DNA of 55,487 nucleotides from Gammaproteobacteria bacterium (GTDB taxonomy: Bacteria > Pseudomonadota > Gammaproteobacteria > Chromatiales > Chromatiaceae). The notes under the pieces were generated by a model. That model ran no database searches. It had not been told where the DNA came from and worked only from the letters and a program-made list of their open reading frames with translations. The translations under genes were made by a program, and so were the position numbers. The DNA lies in NCBI GenBank assembly GCA_020445405.1, contig JAGRGQ010000021.1, positions 1 through 55,487 on the forward strand, read 5' to 3'. This document shows, piece after piece, positions 52,111 to 55,487 of this stretch; position 1 is the stretch's first letter, and every line of letters begins with the position of its first letter.

Positions 52111-52803
52111 TCAGCGCCGCCGAAAGACCAGGTCCCAGACGTCATGACCCAGATGCCGGCCACGCTGTTCGAATTTGGTCATGAGGCGATAGTCGGGCCG
52201 CGGGGAGTAACAGTTGTCTCCGGCGCAATTTTCGAAATGCACATCCGCCGCAGTCATCACTTGCATCATATGTCCGGCGTACTCCTGCCAATCGGTTGCG
52301 GCATGAAAAATGCCGCCAGTGCGCAACACCCTGGCGATTTCATCCACGAATGCAGGCTGCAGGATGCGCCGCTTGTGGTGGCGTCGCTTATGCCAGGGAT
52401 CGGGGAAAAAAAGATACAGGCCTGCAAGCACCGCATTGCTCAGTCCGTGATACAAAACTTCCACCGCATCATGACGAATGATGCGAAGATTGGTCAGTGA
52501 CAGCTGTTCCATCTTCAGCAACAGGTGTCCTACGCCAGGTCGGTGCATCTCGACGCCTAAATAGTTATTCTCCGGATTGCGGGCAGCCATTTGAGCAAGG
52601 GATTCGCCGTCGCCAAACCCGATTTCCAGATGGACCGGGGCGTCATTTCCAAACAGCCGAGGAAGGTCCAGCAGAGTGCCATCGAACCCTATGCCGTAGT
52701 CTGGCCAAATCTGCTCGAAAGCACGTTGCTGGCCCGAGGTTAAACGGCCCTCCCGCAACACGAAGCTGCGAATTCTTCGGTGGGGAGGCTCGTAATCGGA
52801 CAT
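52111..52803 (-). CDS. trmB: tRNA (guanine-N7)-methyltransferase
   Basis: TrmB methylates G46 of tRNAs. The SAM-binding motif HLEIGFGDGESLAQMA and the family signature LYLFFPDPWHKRRHHKRRI are clear, and RGRHLGHDVWDL ends the protein. ATG at 52803 (MSDYEPPHRRIRSFVLREGRLT, 230 residues) is taken because homologues start there; in-frame ATGs at 52839 and 52875 are possible. Confidence 0.95.
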   Translation of the reverse strand: MSDYEPPHRRIRSFVLREGRLTSGQQRAFEQIWPDYGIGFDGTLLDLPRLFGNDAPVHLEIGFGDGESLAQMAARNPENNYLGVEMHRPGVGHLLLKMEQLSLTNLRIIRHDAVEVLYHGLSNAVLAGLYLFFPDPWHKRRHHKRRILQPAFVDEIARVLRTGGIFHAATDWQEYAGHMMQVMTAADVHFENCAGDNCYSPRPDYRLMTKFEQRGRHLGHDVWDLVFRRR

Positions 52804-52908
52804 ATCGGTTGAAAGCGTCTTCCTGCAAAAGTCCCGCATGACTGCGCCCGGTGCAAGATTTCCGGGGTGTGGCATTGAGGGCGAATTCTACACTAAACTG
52901 CGATCGCG

Positions 52909-54789
52909 ATGCATAACGATAAATATCTCAATAATTTACCGGAGGAGCAGTTGGCAGAATGGCATGCGGATGTTATTTCACCTGAGAGTGTCGGCACGCT
53001 AGACCGCATGTTTGATGAACGCGTGCGTCGGTCGGGGGATTGTACGGCCTATCAAAGTTACGAGCGCGCGAGCAGATCCTGGGTGGAGTACAGTTGGAAT
53101 CAGATGGCCGACCAGATTGCACGCTGGCGGGATGCATTGGCGGCCGAATCTCTGAGTCCGGGCGACCGGGTCGCGCTGTTACTGCGCAACTGTCCCCAAT
53201 GGGTGATGTTTGATCAGGCCTGTCTGGGGCTGGGATTGGTGGTGGTTCCGTTGTATACCGATGATCGCGCTGACAGTGTTGATTACATATTGAATGACTC
53301 AGCGGCAAAATTGCTGCTGGTGCAGGATGTCGGTCGCTGGAAAAGATTGCTTCCGGTGATGGAGAGCAACCGGTTTTTAAAACGTGTTCTGATCCTTGAA
53401 TCAGGCGCTGAGGCGTACAAGATCGCTGCGTACGACGCAAGGATCCGCCTGGTATCCGACTGGCTGCCGGAAAAAGGGGACGGATCGCGTCCCCGCAAAA
53501 GCCGGAAGAGCGAACTTGCCTCGATCGTCTACACATCCGGGACCACAGGGCGCCCCAAGGGTGTGATGCTGAGCCATCACAATATGCTGTCGGTTGCACA
53601 TGACGTACTGGCTGCCGTTGACTGTTACCGGGAGGATATTTTTCTCTCTTTTCTACCACTCTCACATACGCTGGAGCGCACCGGGGGCTACTATCTTCCG
53701 GTCATGACCGGTTCTATGGTGGCCTACTCACGTTCCGTGGCGCAGATTGCGGACGATTTGCAGACTATCAGACCGACCGCGATGATCGCCGTGCCGAGAA
53801 TATTCGAACGTGTATACGCCAAGTTGATAGAACGCATTTCCAGGAAATCAATATTTACCAGATGGTTGTTTGAACTGACCGTCAATGTCGGCTGGGACCG
53901 CTTTCTGCATCAACGGAATGGAGAAAGGTGGACGCCGCCGCTGCTACTTTGGCCGCTGCTTCGGCGGTTGGTAGCCGCCAGGATTATCGAAAAGCTGGGT
54001 GGGCGGATGCGGGTGGCGGTGAGTGGCGGAGCGCCGCTTTCACCGGCGATTGCAAAGGTGTTTATCGGTCTCGGTCTACCGCTGTTGCAGGGTTACGGGC
54101 TGACCGAGACAAGCCCGGTTGTCAGCATCAATCCATTGAATGACAACCAACCCTCCAGTGCCGGCATCCCGTTGCGCAGCGTGCAGGTGAAAATCGGAGC
54201 GGATGACGAACTCCTGGTAAAGAGCCCCGGAGTCATGCTTGGGTACTGGAATAATCATGCCGCCACCCGCGAGAGGATCGATTCTGATGGCTGGCTGCAC
54301 ACCGGTGATCAGGCGCGCATGGAAGGAGAGCACCTTTATATAATTGGAAGAATCAAGGACATACTGGTGCTTTCCAATGGCGAAAAAGTTGCGCCGGGAG
54401 ATATCGAACTGGCGATCGCGCTGGATCCGCTGGTGGAGCAGGTAATGGTGATAGGCGAGGGACGACCCTATCTGTCGGCGTTGCTGGTGCTGGATGCTGG
54501 ATCCTGGCCCGGTCTGGCTCAGGGGTGTGGTCTCGATCCGACGGATCCAGCCAGTCTGGGCAACAGAAAGGTGACGGTATTGGTGCTCGGGCGCATTAAA
54601 AATGCCCTCTCTGAATTTCCGGGTTTTGCAAAGATTCGTCGGGTAACCCTGCTGCTGGAACCCTGGACCGTTGACAATGGCCTGCTGACGCCGACTTTGA
54701 AAACCCGGCGGGAAAATGTATTGAAACGCTACGCCTCGCAGGTGGAGGGGATGTATCAAAACGGTTTGGTCGCCGGCAACCGTCGCTGA
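52909..54789 (+). CDS. Long-chain acyl-CoA synthetase (AMP-forming)
   Basis: This 626-residue enzyme belongs to the FadD15-like, AMP-forming acyl-CoA synthetases. It has the P-loop YTSGTTGRPKGVMLSHHN, the motif LLQGYGLTETSPVV and DGWLHTGDQARMEG, then RIKDILVLSNGEKV with the adenylate-binding Asp and Lys. It is expected to activate long-chain fatty acids for lipid metabolism. Divergent from trmB. Confidence 0.94.
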   Translation: MHNDKYLNNLPEEQLAEWHADVISPESVGTLDRMFDERVRRSGDCTAYQSYERASRSWVEYSWNQMADQIARWRDALAAESLSPGDRVALLLRNCPQWVMFDQACLGLGLVVVPLYTDDRADSVDYILNDSAAKLLLVQDVGRWKRLLPVMESNRFLKRVLILESGAEAYKIAAYDARIRLVSDWLPEKGDGSRPRKSRKSELASIVYTSGTTGRPKGVMLSHHNMLSVAHDVLAAVDCYREDIFLSFLPLSHTLERTGGYYLPVMTGSMVAYSRSVAQIADDLQTIRPTAMIAVPRIFERVYAKLIERISRKSIFTRWLFELTVNVGWDRFLHQRNGERWTPPLLLWPLLRRLVAARIIEKLGGRMRVAVSGGAPLSPAIAKVFIGLGLPLLQGYGLTETSPVVSINPLNDNQPSSAGIPLRSVQVKIGADDELLVKSPGVMLGYWNNHAATRERIDSDGWLHTGDQARMEGEHLYIIGRIKDILVLSNGEKVAPGDIELAIALDPLVEQVMVIGEGRPYLSALLVLDAGSWPGLAQGCGLDPTDPASLGNRKVTVLVLGRIKNALSEFPGFAKIRRVTLLLEPWTVDNGLLTPTLKTRRENVLKRYASQVEGMYQNGLVAGNRR

Positions 54790-54963
54790 AACGAAATCAG
54801 CGTTCATCTGGAACGGGTTTCGGGGCGGTTGATGTACGGTATTTTTATGCACGATTAAGGGTCTTTGATCTGCCCGGCAGCGTGTCTCTTCTATCCGGTC
54901 CGGGTGGAAATTCTATCCAAAGTTCAGCAGGTGGAAATTGGGAAGCGATATGTTTCCTCAGGC

Positions 54964-54987
54964 ATTGGGAGTGCTTACTTTCCCAAT
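54964..54987. promoter_or_regulatory. Palindrome flanking the -35 of an orphan promoter
   Basis: ATTGGGA (54964-54970) and TCCCAAT (54981-54987) are perfect seven-base arms around ten bases. The -35 hexamer TTACTT (54975-54980) lies within the spacer. This is the layout expected of an operator. Confidence 0.5.
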
Positions 54988-55003
54988 ATTTACTCGCTAT
55001 AAT
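54975..55003 (+). promoter_or_regulatory. Near-consensus sigma-70 promoter upstream of tRNA-Gly
   Basis: TTACTT (54975-54980) and a perfect TATAAT (54998-55003) are 17 bases apart. The start would be near 55010, about 180 bases before the tRNA. No protein gene that I recognise follows. The transcript is either an unusually long tRNA leader or a separate RNA. Confidence 0.65.
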
Positions 55004-55009
55004 CACGGG

Positions 55010-55182
55010 CATGGAACAGTGCCGTCAGGAAGATGGGTAGCTTGAGGCGCCGCATTTTATTCGGAGGAGCCGAGTCCGGGATCAGGGACGTTGGTGTAAC
55101 AGTTCCCAGCTGCAATCCCCGTTTGTACCTATAAAAGTTACCGGAGGATTATCAGGCCGGAATGGGGTTTGCAGAGGTTTTT
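55010..55182 (+). ncRNA. Possible structured RNA between the promoter and tRNA-Gly
   Basis: The region has TCGG/CCGA at 55061-55073 and a long-range stem CTGCAATCCCC (55110-55120) with GGGGTTTGCAG (55164-55174), ten of eleven bases pairing, enclosing a CCGG/CCGG hairpin. Five Ts follow at 55178-55182, resembling a terminator. I could not match it to a known RNA family, including 6S. Confidence 0.3.
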
Positions 55183-55188
55183 GCCCAG

Positions 55189-55262
55189 GCGGGCATCGTA
55201 TATCGGTATTACCCTAGCTTCCCATGCTAGAGAGGCGGGTTCGACTCCCGCTGCCCGCTCCA
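55189..55262 (+). tRNA. tRNA-Gly (anticodon CCC)
   Basis: A full cloverleaf is present: acceptor GCGGGCA pairs with TGCCCGC, the anticodon stem CTAGC/GCTAG closes the loop TTCCCAT with anticodon CCC, and GCGGG/CCCGC forms the T stem around TTCGACT. The CCA end is encoded (55260-55262). The 3' half of such genes is a common target for integrases. Confidence 0.97.
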
Positions 55263-55275
55263 CATCAACTTTCCA

Positions 55276-55373
55276 GGGACTTCCACCGAAATCCACGGAG
55301 TGTTGTAAGTCGCTGATCCGGTTAGGCTTTAGCCCCTTTTCTCGATCCAGTGACGTCCAGCGAAATCCACTGA
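55276..55373 (+). repeat. Imperfect 24-base direct repeat downstream of tRNA-Gly
   Basis: The 24 bases at 55276-55299 and at 55350-55373 agree at 20 positions and share CGAAATCCAC as a core; the copies start 74 bases apart. They lie between the tRNA 3' end and a possible integrase start, where arm-type or attachment sites occur. Confidence 0.55.
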
Positions 55374-55378
55374 CAGCC

Positions 55379-55406
55379 GGTACAAAACGGTACATAAAGT
55401 GGTACA
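55379..55406 (+). repeat. Three GGTACA motifs
   Basis: GGTACA occurs at 55379-55384, 55389-55394 and 55401-55406, starting 10 and 12 bases apart, about one helical turn each. Such phased motifs could bind a regulator or recombinase near the start of the following gene. Confidence 0.5.
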
Positions 55407-55466
55407 TCAATGCGGTGAGCGTCCCTCGCGCATTGTTGCTGGAGGAGCCCGGTTAGGGTAACGAAC

Positions 55467-55487
55467 ATGGCATCCAACTCGCTTACC
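55467..55487 (+). CDS. Possible integrase start, cut by the window end
   Basis: Only seven codons are visible from ATG 55467 (MASNSLT). Tyrosine integrases of the P4/DUF4102 type often begin with a short segment containing SLTD or LTDT, and they commonly lie just downstream of the tRNA they target. The call rests on those few residues, the tRNA and the nearby repeats, so it is tentative. Confidence 0.3.

Noticed and set aside
55010-55182. 6S RNA as identity of the structured region
   Set aside because: Size and promoter fit, but the characteristic 6S sequence elements and the usual neighbour gene are not there.

Overview
The window looks like a chromosomal segment of a gammaproteobacterium, most likely of the Chromatiales or sulfur-oxidizer type. 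The evidence is gene order and proteins, not a marker gene. It carries the gammaproteobacterial clusters leuS-lptE-holA-proA-nadD-rsfS, mlaFEDCB-murA-hisGDC and petABC-sspAB, together with slmA, AmpG and DegS. No sulfur-oxidation gene is present here, so the finer assignment is inference. Nearly all of it is core genome. The accessory parts are a CRISPR-Cas locus at the left end and a tRNA-linked boundary at the right end.

Positions 1-9796 hold a complete type I-E CRISPR-Cas system. The array has ten full repeats and a degenerate one at the window edge, followed by a short AT-rich leader. On the minus strand lie cas3, cse1, cse2, cas7e, cas5e, cas6e, cas1 and cas2, so interference and adaptation are both encoded. 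A two-gene toxin-antitoxin module (PF09720-type antitoxin, RelE/ParE-type toxin) sits inside the operon between cas6e and cas1, and the toxin reading frame runs into the start of cas1. This is the most unusual arrangement in the window. A WYL-domain regulator lies directly upstream of cas3.

Positions 10045-18046 are a minus-strand housekeeping cluster: rsfS, nadD, proA, holA, lptE and leuS. Divergent from leuS is a ybeL-like zinc-ribbon gene. Then come an EAL-HDOD signalling protein, ribosomal proteins L33 and L28, and radC, all on the minus strand. From 21806 a plus-strand run encodes coenzyme A synthesis (coaBC), dUTPase, a membrane-anchored AlgC-type phosphomannomutase, argB and slmA. After it come a minus-strand DUF4124 protein and pyrE. 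AmpG permease, a SafE/UreH-like membrane protein and a short DUF72-like protein form an overlapping operon.

Positions 32792-35859 encode the Mla phospholipid transport system (mlaF, E, D, C, B). It leads into murA and the histidine genes hisG (short form), hisD and hisC. A large GGDEF-EAL protein with a periplasmic c-type haem motif follows. Next are a DegS-type periplasmic protease (minus strand), a NIF3 protein, the cytochrome bc1 complex (petABC) ending in a very strong terminator, and the stringent starvation proteins SspA and SspB. A macro-domain protein, a small membrane protein, a FetAB-type ABC exporter, trmB and a long-chain acyl-CoA synthetase complete the coding part.

The right end holds tRNA-Gly(CCC), repeated motifs, and the first codons of a gene that may be a tyrosine integrase. 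This suggests that a genomic island begins just outside the window.
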